64,000 bases of DNA from an uncultured Oscillospiraceae bacterium (GTDB taxonomy: Bacteria; Bacillota; Clostridia; Oscillospirales; Ruminococcaceae): contig CAJUAN010000005.1 of assembly GCA_910584715.1 (NCBI GenBank), forward strand, positions 1-64,000, given 5' to 3'. The notes beneath the pieces are model-generated. The model was not told where the DNA came from. It saw nothing but the letters and a program-made list of their open reading frames with translations, and did no database searches. A program made the translations under genes and the position numbers. Numbering within the stretch: the first letter of the stretch is position 1; the number at the start of each line of letters is the position of its first letter. This document shows, in pieces, positions 35,113 through 45,084 of the stretch.

Positions 35113-37098
35113 ATGTTCAGAAACATGAAAATGAAGACCCTGTTGTCTTTAGGGGTAGGATTTGTGTCCCTGATCTGTCTTACGGTATCAGGTCTTGTCA
35201 TTGGAGGAAGAGTCAGCGACATAACAAGGGAATCGGCTATCGAAAATATGAACACTTCTTTGGCGGGACAGGCGTCCGTCATTGATCTTTTCGTTTCCGA
35301 TTCGGAAAATATGCTTCAGGCCTATGCTTCGGCAGACGAGATTACCAACCTTTTAAAGGAACCCGACAATGCCGAATACATAAGCGCGGCTCAGGCTTAT
35401 ACCGAAAAATACTTCTCAAAGCTCAATCAGTGGGAGGGAATATACCTCAGCAACTGGGACACCAAGGTGCTTGCCCATTCTTCCGCCGGAGCGGTCGGAA
35501 TGGTAACAAGAACCGGCGACGCTCTTGAACCATACAGGCAGACTATGACAAGCTCCAACGACGGCTTTTTTAACGGAGGCGCGTTCGTATCCCCTGCGTC
35601 GGATCAGCTTATATTCAATCTCCGTATGGCGATATACGACGATAACGGCGAGCCTATGGGCTTCGTGGGCGGAGGCCCTTTCATTTCGGGTCTGAACGAG
35701 CTTCTTGAGGGCCCCGAGATTCCCGAGCTGGAAAACGAAACATACGCCGTTATCGACGCGGCAAATCTAATATACGCTTATCATACTGACAGCAACATGA
35801 TAACCGCTCCCATAGAGGACAGCGCGCTTCTGGAGATCGCCGAAAAGGTAAAGACCGGCGAGGAAAGCGGCGTTTTATATGATTCGGGGAACATGATAGT
35901 TTACAGGAATATACCCGGACTTAATCTGATCGTTACCATGCAGGACAGCGAATCCGAGCTTCTTTCTGACAGTATTAACGTAATAAAAATATTTGTTGTC
36001 TTTATTGTAATGACCGTAATCCTGGTAATAATCGCTACGGTCATCGTATCAAGATTTGCTACCGCTCCGCTGAAAAAAGTCACTACGGCGGTAAACACTC
36101 TGGGTTCTCTTGCGCTCAATGCAAACTGGCAGATATCGGAGTATACGGGAACAAAAAGCGAGGTCGGCAGGATAGCCACTTCGGTAAGTTCTCTTACCAA
36201 GGCTCTGCAGAATATCGTTTCAACTCTTTCGGATTGCTCCCGCACGCTTAACAGCGGCTCCAAGGTAATGATAAGTACGGTTTCCTCGCTGTCAAGCTGC
36301 GCCAACGACAATACTGTGACTGCTGAGAATCTTTCTTCGGGCGTTACCTACGCTAACAGCGCTATCCAGAAGGTCAACAAGGATATTGTAACTATCAGCA
36401 AGATAATGTCCGACAGCAGATCGACAAACTCCGAAAGGATAAAGTCAGCCGACAAGCTTATGGAGAGCGCGGAAAGAATGTTTTCCAACATAACCCAGAA
36501 AACCGCGGAGACGGAAACGGACATAAATATGTCCATGGGATACTTAAATAATTTTGAGCACATAAACGATAACGTGACCCGTATCCAGAGTATAGCAAGA
36601 CAGACTCAGCTTCTTGCGATAAACGCTTCAATAGAGTCTTCAAAAGCGGGAGAGGCCGGAAAAGGATTTGCTGTGGTAGCTTCCGAAATAAAGGATCTTT
36701 CGGAAAATTCCTCCAAAGCGGCGGACGCTATTTACGACGTGTGTATGGAAATGAACGCTAATATCGGAAATATCCGCTCCTGCTTTGAGGAGATAATCAG
36801 CTTTATGAAAAACGATATTGTGGACGTTTTCAATAATATGCAGGATATTTCCGAAAACCTGAAAGCCTCTATTGAGGGTCTTAACAGCGACATGGACAAA
36901 ATATCCGGCTTTATAGGAAATATCAGCAGGGAAGCCAGGGAGCTTAACGGCGTCGTTGAAAAAAATGAGCACGGCGTGGAGAGTATTTCCTCCAAAGTTC
37001 AGATCACATATTCAATGGTTCAGAAGCTTAACGATCTCATTGTTGAAAATATGGAAACGGCACGCAATATAAACGAGATCATTTCCAATTTCAGCTAA
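35113..37098 (+). CDS. Methyl-accepting chemotaxis protein with dCache-like sensor
   Basis: 661 residues. TM1 is at about 9-30, a periplasmic-type dCache sensor at about 31-285 ([31 protein letters not shown]), TM2 at about 290-315, a HAMP-like link, then the cytoplasmic coiled coil. The signalling tip ([19 protein letters not shown] ... [16 protein letters not shown]) lies near 495-530. No C-terminal CheR pentapeptide. It should sense a small molecule and feed CheA. No che genes are near, so it depends on distant partners. The ribosome binding site is GCGGAGG. Confidence 0.93.
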   Translation: MFRNMKMKTLLSLGVGFVSLICLTVSGLVIGGRVSDITRESAIENMNTSLAGQASVIDLFVSDSENMLQAYASADEITNLLKEPDNAEYISAAQAYTEKYFSKLNQWEGIYLSNWDTKVLAHSSAGAVGMVTRTGDALEPYRQTMTSSNDGFFNGGAFVSPASDQLIFNLRMAIYDDNGEPMGFVGGGPFISGLNELLEGPEIPELENETYAVIDAANLIYAYHTDSNMITAPIEDSALLEIAEKVKTGEESGVLYDSGNMIVYRNIPGLNLIVTMQDSESELLSDSINVIKIFVVFIVMTVILVIIATVIVSRFATAPLKKVTTAVNTLGSLALNANWQISEYTGTKSEVGRIATSVSSLTKALQNIVSTLSDCSRTLNSGSKVMISTVSSLSSCANDNTVTAENLSSGVTYANSAIQKVNKDIVTISKIMSDSRSTNSERIKSADKLMESAERMFSNITQKTAETETDINMSMGYLNNFEHINDNVTRIQSIARQTQLLAINASIESSKAGEAGKGFAVVASEIKDLSENSSKAADAIYDVCMEMNANIGNIRSCFEEIISFMKNDIVDVFNNMQDISENLKASIEGLNSDMDKISGFIGNISREARELNGVVEKNEHGVESISSKVQITYSMVQKLNDLIVENMETARNINEIISNFS

Positions 37099-37101
37099 TA
37101 G

Positions 37102-37165
37102 ATCAGATACTGCCGATTGCACTTTACGATCCGCTGCGGTTAGTTATCGTAATGCGATCTGATAT
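37102..37165. repeat. Long imperfect inverted repeat after the chemoreceptor gene
   Basis: Outer arms ATCAGATA / TCTGAT and inner arms TTACGAT / ATCGTAA form a long imperfect hairpin just after the stop at 37098. It has no T-run, so it is not a normal terminator. Nature unknown; a processing site or REP-like element is possible. Confidence 0.4.
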
Positions 37166-37266
37166 AGTGGTTTGACCTGAAATTATAAAGTTCAAAAAAA
37201 TTCTGTTGGAGCATTTTATTTCTTCCCTTTGATTTTTAAAGTATAACGAGTAAGTTTCTTTATTTA

Positions 37267-37304
37267 AAAACGATTGCCAAAATCTTGGCAGTCGTTTTAT
37301 TTTG
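37267..37304 (+). terminator. Terminator in the gap between the chemoreceptor and marR
   Basis: AACGATTGCCAA / TTGGCAGTCGTT stem with a 4-base loop followed by TTATTTTG. The gap 37099-37418 otherwise holds the inverted repeat and the marR promoter, no gene. Confidence 0.85.
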
Positions 37305-37352
37305 TTTAAATCATTTCACACTTGTATGTGTCTAAGAAAAAATAAAAAGGTA

Positions 37353-37403
37353 TTGACATTTGTATGAAATCGTACTATAATGTTGTTTGTACGATTTCAT
37401 ACA
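37353..37403 (+). promoter_or_regulatory. Consensus promoter with a 15-bp inverted repeat operator for marR
   Basis: TTGACA (37353-37358), 17 bases, TATAAT (37376-37381): a full consensus. TGTATGAAATCGTAC (37361-37375) and GTACGATTTCATACA (37389-37403) are perfect 15-base inverted repeats 13 bases apart, flanking the -10. This is a clear MarR-type autoregulatory operator. Confidence 0.9.
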
Positions 37404-37418
37404 TAAAGGAGGATCAAT

Positions 37419-37853
37419 ATGAAAAAATTCGTATGCGCGGATATGAATAGGTTTAACAGTCTGATAACGCAGACAGATTCGGTATATCACGAAGCCGCTC
37501 TCAAGCTGGGACTGACATACAGCGCAATGATGGTGCTGTACGCAGTACTGGACGGCGGCGGAAAGTGTCCGATAAGCGATATCTGCGGCTTCGGGATAAA
37601 TAAGCAGACAGTCAATTCCGCTCTTCGCAAGCTTGAGACTGAGAACGTGATTTTTCTTGAGGCTGCGGAAGGACGCCGCAAAAACGTCTGCCTGACCGAA
37701 AAGGGTATGGAACTTGCGGAAAACACGGTGCTGAAAATAATCAGCATCGAAAATGAAATTTTTGCTTCATGGACGAAAAATGAACGGGAAACCTATATTG
37801 AGCTTACAAAGCGTTACATGGATCAGCTAAGCGAAAAAATTTCAGAAATTTAA
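37419..37853 (+). CDS. MarR-family transcriptional regulator
   Basis: 144 residues. The winged helix spans about 40-100 (CPISDICGFGINKQTVNSALRKLETENVI ... RRKNVCLTEKGME), with dimerising helices at both ends. It probably represses itself and the MATE gene 19 bases downstream by binding the long inverted repeat in its promoter, with release by a drug or phenolic ligand. Confidence 0.93.
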   Translation: MKKFVCADMNRFNSLITQTDSVYHEAALKLGLTYSAMMVLYAVLDGGGKCPISDICGFGINKQTVNSALRKLETENVIFLEAAEGRRKNVCLTEKGMELAENTVLKIISIENEIFASWTKNERETYIELTKRYMDQLSEKISEI

Positions 37854-37871
37854 CCAATATCGGGAGGATTT

Positions 37872-39203
37872 ATGCACATTCAGCTTTCAGAGCGTTTTTC
37901 CTATGGAAAACTGCTCCGCTTTACATTTCCGTCCGTTATGATGATGATCTTTACGTCGCTGTACGGAGTTGCTGACGGATATTTCGTATCTAATTTTGCG
38001 GGAAAAAATCCCTTTACCGCTGTAAATTTTATTATGCCGTTTCTTATGGTGCTTGGCGCAGTAGGATTCATGTTCGGCGCGGGAGGAAGCGCGCTTATAG
38101 CCAAAACAATGGGCGAGGGCGACCGTGAAAAAGCCAACAGGCAATTTTCACTGCTTATTTATACCACTGTTGTATGCGGCGCGTTAATTGCCGCTCTCGG
38201 AATGATTTTTATACGTCCGGTCGCGGCTTTCATGGGCGCAAAGGACGAGCTTCTGGAAAACTGCGTTCTTTACGGCAGGATCATTCTGCCCGTTCTGCCG
38301 TTCTATATGCTCCAGTTTGAATTCCAGAGCTTTTTCTCAACAGCGGCAAAACCTCGTCTCGGTCTTGCGGTAACGGCTGCGGCAGGTATTGCTAACATTA
38401 TAGGAGACGCGCTTCTGGTAGCAGTATTCAGATTCGGAATTGCGGGAGCGGCAGCGGCTACCGCAATAAGTCAGGCGCTTGGAGGAATAATCCCTCTAAT
38501 ATATTTTGCCATGCCCAATTCGAGCAATTTGAGGCTGACAAAGACTGGATTTGATGTTGGAACGTTTGCAAAAGTTTGCGCCAACGGTTCATCGGAGCTG
38601 ATGTCGAACGTTTCAATGTCCCTTGTAAATATGCTTTATAACGTACAGCTCATGAAATACGCCGGAGAGGACGGCGTTGCGGCATACGGCGTGCTTATGT
38701 ATGTCAATATGATTTTCCTTGCAGCCTTTATCGGGTACTCTGTAGGGGCTGCGCCGATCATAAGCTTTCATTACGGTGCAGGAGACAGTACTGAGCTTAA
38801 AAGTCTGCTGAAAAAAAGCAGTATGATAATTTCGATTTTATCTTTGGTGATGTTTACGTCGGCAGAGCTTCTTGCACGTCCCCTTGCAATGATATTCACC
38901 GGCGGCGACGAAGGATTCCTCGCGTTGACTCTGCGCGGATTTTTAATATTTTCTTTTTCATTTCTTTTTGCCGGAACTGCCATTTTCGGTTCGGCGTTTT
39001 TCACTGCTTTAAACGACGGGCTGACATCTGCGCTTATATCCTTTTTGAGAACGCTGGTATTTCAGGTCGCGGCGGTCATCATGCTTCCGCTTATATGGGG
39101 CGTTGACGGCATATGGGTGTCCGCAGCGGCAGCTGAGCTTACAGCCGCTGTTATTACAGTAATATTTATTTTCTCAAAGCGGAAAAAGTATTGTTACCTT
39201 TAA
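37872..39203 (+). CDS. MATE-family multidrug efflux protein
   Basis: 443 residues with about 12 hydrophobic helices. The N-terminal helix with FTFPSVMMMIFTSLYGVADGYFVSNFAG and the matching repeat in the second half (ANGSSELMSNVSMSLVNMLYN) are the duplicated MATE/DinF pattern. It exports cationic drugs using Na+ or H+ gradients. The direct marR partner suggests substrate-induced expression. Normal length. Confidence 0.93.
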   Translation: MHIQLSERFSYGKLLRFTFPSVMMMIFTSLYGVADGYFVSNFAGKNPFTAVNFIMPFLMVLGAVGFMFGAGGSALIAKTMGEGDREKANRQFSLLIYTTVVCGALIAALGMIFIRPVAAFMGAKDELLENCVLYGRIILPVLPFYMLQFEFQSFFSTAAKPRLGLAVTAAAGIANIIGDALLVAVFRFGIAGAAAATAISQALGGIIPLIYFAMPNSSNLRLTKTGFDVGTFAKVCANGSSELMSNVSMSLVNMLYNVQLMKYAGEDGVAAYGVLMYVNMIFLAAFIGYSVGAAPIISFHYGAGDSTELKSLLKKSSMIISILSLVMFTSAELLARPLAMIFTGGDEGFLALTLRGFLIFSFSFLFAGTAIFGSAFFTALNDGLTSALISFLRTLVFQVAAVIMLPLIWGVDGIWVSAAAAELTAAVITVIFIFSKRKKYCYL

Positions 39204-39247
39204 TATTACATCATGATTACAATTTGATTAAAAAACGCCTAACAGGG

Positions 39248-39276
39248 TTGACAAATTCTTCTTTGCGCTGTACTAT
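39248..39276 (+). promoter_or_regulatory. Promoter of the 431-residue lipoprotein gene
   Basis: TTGACA (39248-39253), 17 bases, TACTAT (39271-39276), 36 bases before the start codon. Confidence 0.7.
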
Positions 39277-39311
39277 TATTTACAGAATATTACAGCGGGG
39301 AGAGACTGTGT

Positions 39312-40607
39312 ATGAAAAAAAACATTTATGCCTCTTATATCGCTGCCGCAGTTTTTGCGGCAATTCTTTTTAGCCTGATAGGTATGACGGCTTGTACCTC
39401 CGCAAAAGACGAACCAATACGGCTTGCACACTGTAGTGCCTATACAATTGTAAGCGATACGGCTTTAAGAAGCTGCGCCTCTGAGGATATCACGCAAATA
39501 ATAGAAATTTTTGACGGCATGGAGTATGAAATGACCGATATACCCTCACGCCTGAATGAGGAAAGTGTGGGATTGTTTGCCTGCTGCTCCGACAACACGA
39601 TCTGCGGTATAGGCTTCGGCAGCAGCGGAGACGAACAATATTTTTCCTATACACCCTATATGGCTGTAACCGAGTTTGGCGCAGGCGCGGACTTTTTCGG
39701 AGAAAATTCCCGTATATACCGCATTTCGGACGAGGATTACGGAAGCCTTATATCCCCGCTTTATAACCTTGCCTATCATGCTTTCAGCGGAACTGTAACG
39801 CGCGTCGGAATTGACGGAGCATATTATATAGTTACGCCGGACGAGGGTGAATTTCCTCAGGGAGAGACCTTTGTATACTCCGATGAAAAACTGAACTTCG
39901 GAGACAAGGTCAGCGTAACATTTTGCGGAGACGTTATGACGACTGCGCCTTTGCAGATACGGCAGGTCGATACGGTTAAAATCTCTGACGGAAACAGTCC
40001 CTATACAGGCTGGGAAACAGTTCCTTTCGGAGCCTATAGGCTTCCTGATCTTAGTCTTGCCGCCAATCTTGAGCCCGGTATGTTCAGGTCCCAGTGCATG
40101 GAAGAGGTCGATTTCGATAGTGAAACAAAAGCAGGAAGAAAATTTGACCTTGTAGGACGTCAGGTATTTGCCGATACCGAAAAAAATCCCGAAGCAGTAT
40201 ATGCATACTACCTTAATATTGAGCTGGACTGCGGCGGCTATGTATCGAGCTATCCCGCGCTTGCGGAATCGGTAAACAGCGGACAGGCTCCCTATGAGAT
40301 TGACATAAGCCGTTCGGACAACTACCTTAACGTTTACGATATGAACGGATATCCCCTTGCGGTTTTTACCTACGGAAACGAAATGACATTTTACACCTCT
40401 ATGCCCTCCCAAGACGGAACACACACAGGGGACGAAATAGTTTTCTTTGATAACCCCATTCCCGAAATAGACGAGGATTCTGCTGTCTCGATGAAATATT
40501 CGGGAATGGGTCTTGAAGTTGACGAACGGAACCGCACTGTTACGGATAAGGGAAGCGGGATTTGTTACTGCTTTGACTTTGAGAACCGAATAGTTTCGGC
40601 ACAGTAA
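39312..40607 (+). CDS. Secreted protein, probable lipoprotein, unknown function
   Basis: 431 residues. An N-terminal hydrophobic signal segment (about 8-26) ends in MTAC, a likely lipobox. The mature part has two roughly similar halves, one around residues 30-180 and one after an SPYTGWETVPFGAYRLP segment near 235. The C-terminal 130 residues resemble the DUF4830/META-like beta domains of Clostridial lipoproteins (VKYSGMGLEVDERNRTVT pattern). No catalytic motif. It has its own promoter. Confidence 0.65.
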   Translation: MKKNIYASYIAAAVFAAILFSLIGMTACTSAKDEPIRLAHCSAYTIVSDTALRSCASEDITQIIEIFDGMEYEMTDIPSRLNEESVGLFACCSDNTICGIGFGSSGDEQYFSYTPYMAVTEFGAGADFFGENSRIYRISDEDYGSLISPLYNLAYHAFSGTVTRVGIDGAYYIVTPDEGEFPQGETFVYSDEKLNFGDKVSVTFCGDVMTTAPLQIRQVDTVKISDGNSPYTGWETVPFGAYRLPDLSLAANLEPGMFRSQCMEEVDFDSETKAGRKFDLVGRQVFADTEKNPEAVYAYYLNIELDCGGYVSSYPALAESVNSGQAPYEIDISRSDNYLNVYDMNGYPLAVFTYGNEMTFYTSMPSQDGTHTGDEIVFFDNPIPEIDEDSAVSMKYSGMGLEVDERNRTVTDKGSGICYCFDFENRIVSAQ

Positions 40608-40642
40608 AACTCCTTTTTCCCCCAAAATAATAATGTAATAAT

Positions 40643-40689
40643 GCCCGCAGGACAAATTATTTCTTAAAGAAATATCTGAATCTGCGGGC
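40643..40689 (-). terminator. Second hairpin downstream of tRNA-Leu
   Basis: GCCCGCAG / CTGCGGGC arms 31 bases apart, with an inner TTTCTTTAAGAAA pairing. It is nearly the same as the hairpin at 40734-40777 (both start ATGCCCGC), so it looks like a tandem duplicate. It also sits after the plus-strand lipoprotein gene. Confidence 0.6.
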
Positions 40690-40720
40690 TTTATGCTATG
40701 TACAATAAAAGTTTTTGGGG

Positions 40721-40777
40721 AAAAACAAAAATGCCCGCGGGACAGATATCTTATAAAAGAATACCTGCCTCCGCGGG
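40721..40777 (-). terminator. Terminator of tRNA-Leu
   Basis: On the minus strand CCCGCGG ... CCGCGGG with an inner AGATATC-like pairing, followed by CATTTTTG, 7 bases after the tRNA 3' end. Confidence 0.7.
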
Positions 40778-40783
40778 TCTCTG

Positions 40784-40870
40784 TGGTGCCGGTGGCGGGG
40801 GTCGAACCCGCACGAGTGTTACCCCAACGGATTTTGAGTCCGTCACGTCTGCCAATTCCATCACGCCGGC
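40784..40870 (-). tRNA. tRNA-Leu (anticodon CAA)
   Basis: 87 nt including an encoded CCA. The anticodon loop reads CTCAAAA with anticodon CAA (UUG codons). It has a long variable arm (class II) and the T-arm GCGGG-TTCGACC-CCCGC. The acceptor stem GCCGGCG / CACCGGC has one C6-A67 mismatch, as read from the window. Confidence 0.96.
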
Positions 40871-40964
40871 TAATGAATAATGCTTAAATATTTTAACATA
40901 TTTTATTAAATTTGTCAAGGACTTTTCAACGTTTTGCGTAAAATTATTTCAAGCCGGCGTTTGT

Positions 40965-40993
40965 AACCAAACCTGCTGTGTACTCATACTATA
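40965..40993 (+). promoter_or_regulatory. Sporulation-type promoter of cotJ (sigma-K/E-like)
   Basis: AACC (40965-40968), 16 bases, CATACTATA (40985-40993), which fits the sigma-K pattern (mACm, CATAnnnTA) and is one base from the sigma-E -10. It lies 40 bases before cotJA. In Bacillus cotJ is sigma-E dependent. Confidence 0.65.
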
Positions 40994-41032
40994 AAACAGG
41001 TTAAACTTTTTCTTAACCGGAAAGGAGAAGCT

Positions 41033-41233
41033 ATGTATATCAGTATGAAATCATCGGGAAACAGTGAAATGTCCGCTTTTCCCGCCGAAACGCCGATAGG
41101 AATGTGCTATGTGCCGTTCCAGCAGTGGGAGACTCCATATGCCGAAAATATCGCTCTTGAACGCGGAACGATGTTCCCGAGTCTTGATCTGCCCTTCTGC
41201 GGAAAGGAGGTTTCCTGCGATGAACGGAAATAA
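41033..41233 (+). CDS. cotJA: Spore coat-associated protein CotJA
   Basis: 66 residues. The typical core PIGMCYVPFQQWETPYAENIALERGTMFPSLDLPFCG is intact. GAAAGGAGAAGCT precedes the ATG. First gene of cotJABC. The product assembles into the forming spore coat. The gene shows that the organism descends from endospore formers. Confidence 0.95.
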   Translation: MYISMKSSGNSEMSAFPAETPIGMCYVPFQQWETPYAENIALERGTMFPSLDLPFCGKEVSCDERK

Positions 41234-41474
41234 CCTCATGTGCGCAATTCAGATGTACGATTTTTATTTGTACGAGCTGAATCTTTATCTTGACACGCAC
41301 CCTGCCGACAGGAACGCTCTTGATCTGTTCAAAAAATACACCGAACTGAGGAATGCGGCGTATGAAGCTTATATAAACAAGTATGGTCCGATAACCGCAG
41401 ATCAGTCCTCGACAACCGAACGCTTTAACTGGGTCGACGACCCCTGGCCTTGGGAAAGGAGCGCGAACCGATAA
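41220..41474 (+). CDS. cotJB: Spore coat protein CotJB
   Basis: 84 residues from the ATG at 41220, chosen for GGAAAGGAGG just before it and the 14-base overlap with cotJA. The core IQMYDFYLYELNLYLDTHPADRNALDLF and the end DDPWPWERS are typical. Part of the CotJ complex in the spore coat. Its stop overlaps the next start by one base (TAATG). Confidence 0.95.
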   Translation: MNGNNLMCAIQMYDFYLYELNLYLDTHPADRNALDLFKKYTELRNAAYEAYINKYGPITADQSSTTERFNWVDDPWPWERSANR

Positions 41475-42070
41475 TGTGGGCTTATGAGAAAAAACTTCAA
41501 TATCCCGTAAACATCAAAAACAACAACCCGAAGCTTGCGCAGGCTATCATAAGCCAATTAGGCGGTCCGGACGGTGAATTGGCTGCCTCGCTCCGTTACC
41601 TTAACCAGCGTTATGCGGCTCCTTATGCGCAGGTCAAAGGTGTGCTTACAGATATAGGTACCGAAGAATTGGCGCACCTCGAAATGATATCCGCGATCCT
41701 TTATCAGCTCACCAGAAACCTTACAATGGAACAGATCAAGGCAAGCGGCTTTGACACCTACTTTGTCGACCATACTACGGGAATCTATCCGATAGCAGCG
41801 TCGGGAGCGCCGTTCACAGCAGCATATTTTCAGTCCAAAGGAGACCCGATAACAGACCTCGTTGAGGATCTTGCCGCTGAACAAAAAGCCCGCACGACAT
41901 ATGACAATATCCTGCGGCTTACCGATGATCCCGACGTACGCGATCCGATCAAGTTCCTGCGGGAACGCGAGATCGTCCACTTCCAGCGTTTCGGCGAGGC
42001 GCTGAGGATCACGCAGGATAACCTGAACTCTAAAAACTTTTACGCCTTTAATCCGGCATTCGATAAATGA
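41474..42070 (+). CDS. cotJC: Spore coat protein CotJC (manganese catalase family)
   Basis: 198 residues from the ATG at 41474. It is a four-helix ferritin-like protein with metal-ligand motifs EELAHLEM and later EREIVHFQRF, matching di-manganese catalases. YFVDHTTGIYPIAASG is typical of CotJC. It may degrade peroxide at the spore surface. Last gene of the operon; a shared terminator follows. Confidence 0.95.
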   Translation: MWAYEKKLQYPVNIKNNNPKLAQAIISQLGGPDGELAASLRYLNQRYAAPYAQVKGVLTDIGTEELAHLEMISAILYQLTRNLTMEQIKASGFDTYFVDHTTGIYPIAASGAPFTAAYFQSKGDPITDLVEDLAAEQKARTTYDNILRLTDDPDVRDPIKFLREREIVHFQRFGEALRITQDNLNSKNFYAFNPAFDK

Positions 42071-42076
42071 CATGCC

Positions 42077-42112
42077 AAAACGTCCCCGGCTCCAACCGCA
42101 GGGGACGTTTTC
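42077..42112. terminator. Bidirectional terminator between cotJC and purD
   Basis: AAAACGTCCCC / GGGGACGTTTT perfect stem with a 13-base loop. T-tracts on both strands let it end cotJABC and the purine cluster. Confidence 0.9.
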
Positions 42113-42125
42113 ATTTCTGTAGTAA

Positions 42126-43403
<1,278 letters not shown>

Positions 43404-43425
43404 ATTTTCACGTTCCTTTCAAAAA

Positions 43426-43926
43426 TTATTCGGCAATTTTAAGGCTGTCAAAAATTTCCTCAAAATCTTTTATACCCTTATCAAAGCTGTCAATATCCGA
43501 CGAAAACCCTACCGAATAAGCATATGTGCCGTTGTCCGTAAAAAAATCGACAGTCTTGTTTTTATTTTCGCCTATCTGCGTCTGATATTCCTCTCTGTAC
43601 CATTCTCTGCCGTCAATATCAAGTATCTCACCGCTAACCCATATATGATCGTTCAGTCCGCATATTATTTCCTTTGAGCTTTCAAGCCGTTCAGAAAGGC
43701 TTACATTTTCCTCGGAAACAACACGGAATACATGGAAGATTGCATTTCCAAAATCCTTACTCTTAAAAACAGCGCCGGAACCGTCGTCGAATCCATAGAT
43801 CAGCTCCCATTTATCGGGGTCGTATGCAAACTTATACCCCTCGCCGCTGTAGACCTCTTTTCCGCTGCCGCACCCCGCCAGCACAAGCGTAATCAGTGCA
43901 AGAAATACGCATAAAAATTTTTTCAT
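43426..43926 (-). CDS. Small lipoprotein of unknown function
   Basis: 166 residues from the ATG at 43926. Lipoprotein signal with lipobox LAGC near residue 18. The mature part (YSGEGYKFAYDPDKWEL ... FDKGIKDFEEIFDSLKIAE) resembles the C-terminal half of the lipoprotein at 45085-45864, so the two are probably paralogues. No recognised function; likely a PsbP/DUF1795-like surface protein by pattern. It lies 22 bases before purD. Confidence 0.7.
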   Translation of the reverse strand: MKKFLCVFLALITLVLAGCGSGKEVYSGEGYKFAYDPDKWELIYGFDDGSGAVFKSKDFGNAIFHVFRVVSEENVSLSERLESSKEIICGLNDHIWVSGEILDIDGREWYREEYQTQIGENKNKTVDFFTDNGTYAYSVGFSSDIDSFDKGIKDFEEIFDSLKIAE

Positions 43927-43975
43927 GCTGCACCGTCCCTCCAAAATTATTCGGTAAATTCAGTACGCTCAACGC

Positions 43976-44485
43976 TTATTCATTGTAAAAACCGCATCGG
44001 CGGTTATCAAACGTGAACCCTTTTTCATTCGCCTCTGCCGCGGTAAACGTATCGTATTTTCCGTTTGTATAGTCCGCAACGACCTTACCCCAAAAGCTCT
44101 GCGCGGGCAGGTTGTTAGTCCACACGGAAATTTCCCAGCCGCCGCGGAACATATCAAATATTCTTACAGCGGCAGTCCGTCCGACTCCTTTTCTCCTGTA
44201 CTTTTTCATTACAAAAAATTCGGCTATATTATGGGGATTTGCCAGATCGTTATGTTCACAGCAGGAGCGCACTAAAACCAGTCCCGCAAGCTTTCCGTCT
44301 GCCATGATGAAAAACGGATATCTTCCCTTTTGATTCCAATAATCGTCAATATGCCCGTATCCGAAATAGCCGTATTCATTTATATCATCATCTGAAAATT
44401 CGGAAAAATCATACTTATATAATTCAAGCATACGGACAAAAACCGATTTTTGCTCGATCAATATAGGCTCTATGCTGATATCCAT
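43976..44485 (-). CDS. GNAT-family N-acetyltransferase
   Basis: 169 residues. The acetyl-CoA motif KYRRKGVGRTAAVRIFD (about residues 96-112) follows the beta-4 strand AEFFVMK. The C-terminal part contains AQSFWGKVV and an end CGFYNE. Substrate unknown. It sits between two other small genes in the purine cluster; nothing links it to purines. Confidence 0.85.
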   Translation of the reverse strand: MDISIEPILIEQKSVFVRMLELYKYDFSEFSDDDINEYGYFGYGHIDDYWNQKGRYPFFIMADGKLAGLVLVRSCCEHNDLANPHNIAEFFVMKKYRRKGVGRTAAVRIFDMFRGGWEISVWTNNLPAQSFWGKVVADYTNGKYDTFTAAEANEKGFTFDNRRCGFYNE

Positions 44486-44542
44486 TTTTCATCGCTCCCC
44501 GCGCCGTCAGCGTTTCATTTAAATTTCCGCGGTATCCCGCCT

Positions 44543-45073
44543 CTAATATGGCAGCTCCTCAAAAACCGCCCTATAGACCTTTGACTCAAACCTGCGGCTG
44601 CCGTCAAATTTTTCGTATGAACCGTACCCCGAAAAGGTCAAGCCGCATTTTTCCATTACCCTGCCCGAGGCGGGATTTTGGACGGCGTGCTGAGCCATAA
44701 ATTTCCTTGCGCCGCGCTCGTAGGCGTACCTTATCATAGCCTTGGTCGCTTCGGTACAGTAGCCCCGGTTCCAGCAGTCGTAGCGGAAACAGTAGCCAAA
44801 TTCCCAAAAGCCGTCAGCCGCTTCATCTGGGGACTTGCTTAGATGCACGTCCCCACTGCCGATAAGCAGACCGTCCGACTCTCTCTCAAAACCCCATATG
44901 CCGCTGCTGCCGGTCTCCAGCCACTCGCGCACCTGTTCCGCCGAGGAATATGTACTGTAGTTCATATATTTCGTTACCCGCTCGTCCCCCGTCCACGCAA
45001 ATACCGCCTCCGCGTCCTCGGGGACAAGAGGACGGAGCAGCAGCCGCTCCGTCTCAATTGTCGGTATGCACAT
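44543..45073 (-). CDS. GNAT-family acetyltransferase (RimJ/RimL type)
   Basis: 176 residues starting with TIETERLLLRPLVPEDAEAVFAW, the typical N-terminus of RimJ/RimL-like enzymes. The acetyl-CoA loop CWNRGYCTEATKAMIRYA (about 98-115) and the C-terminal NPASGRVMEKCGL are intact. It could acetylate a protein N-terminus, a small amine or an antibiotic. Substrate not shown. The stop is 57 bases before the next gene's start. Confidence 0.9.
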   Translation of the reverse strand: MCIPTIETERLLLRPLVPEDAEAVFAWTGDERVTKYMNYSTYSSAEQVREWLETGSSGIWGFERESDGLLIGSGDVHLSKSPDEAADGFWEFGYCFRYDCWNRGYCTEATKAMIRYAYERGARKFMAQHAVQNPASGRVMEKCGLTFSGYGSYEKFDGSRRFESKVYRAVFEELPY

Positions 45074-45084
45074 GACAAATTACC

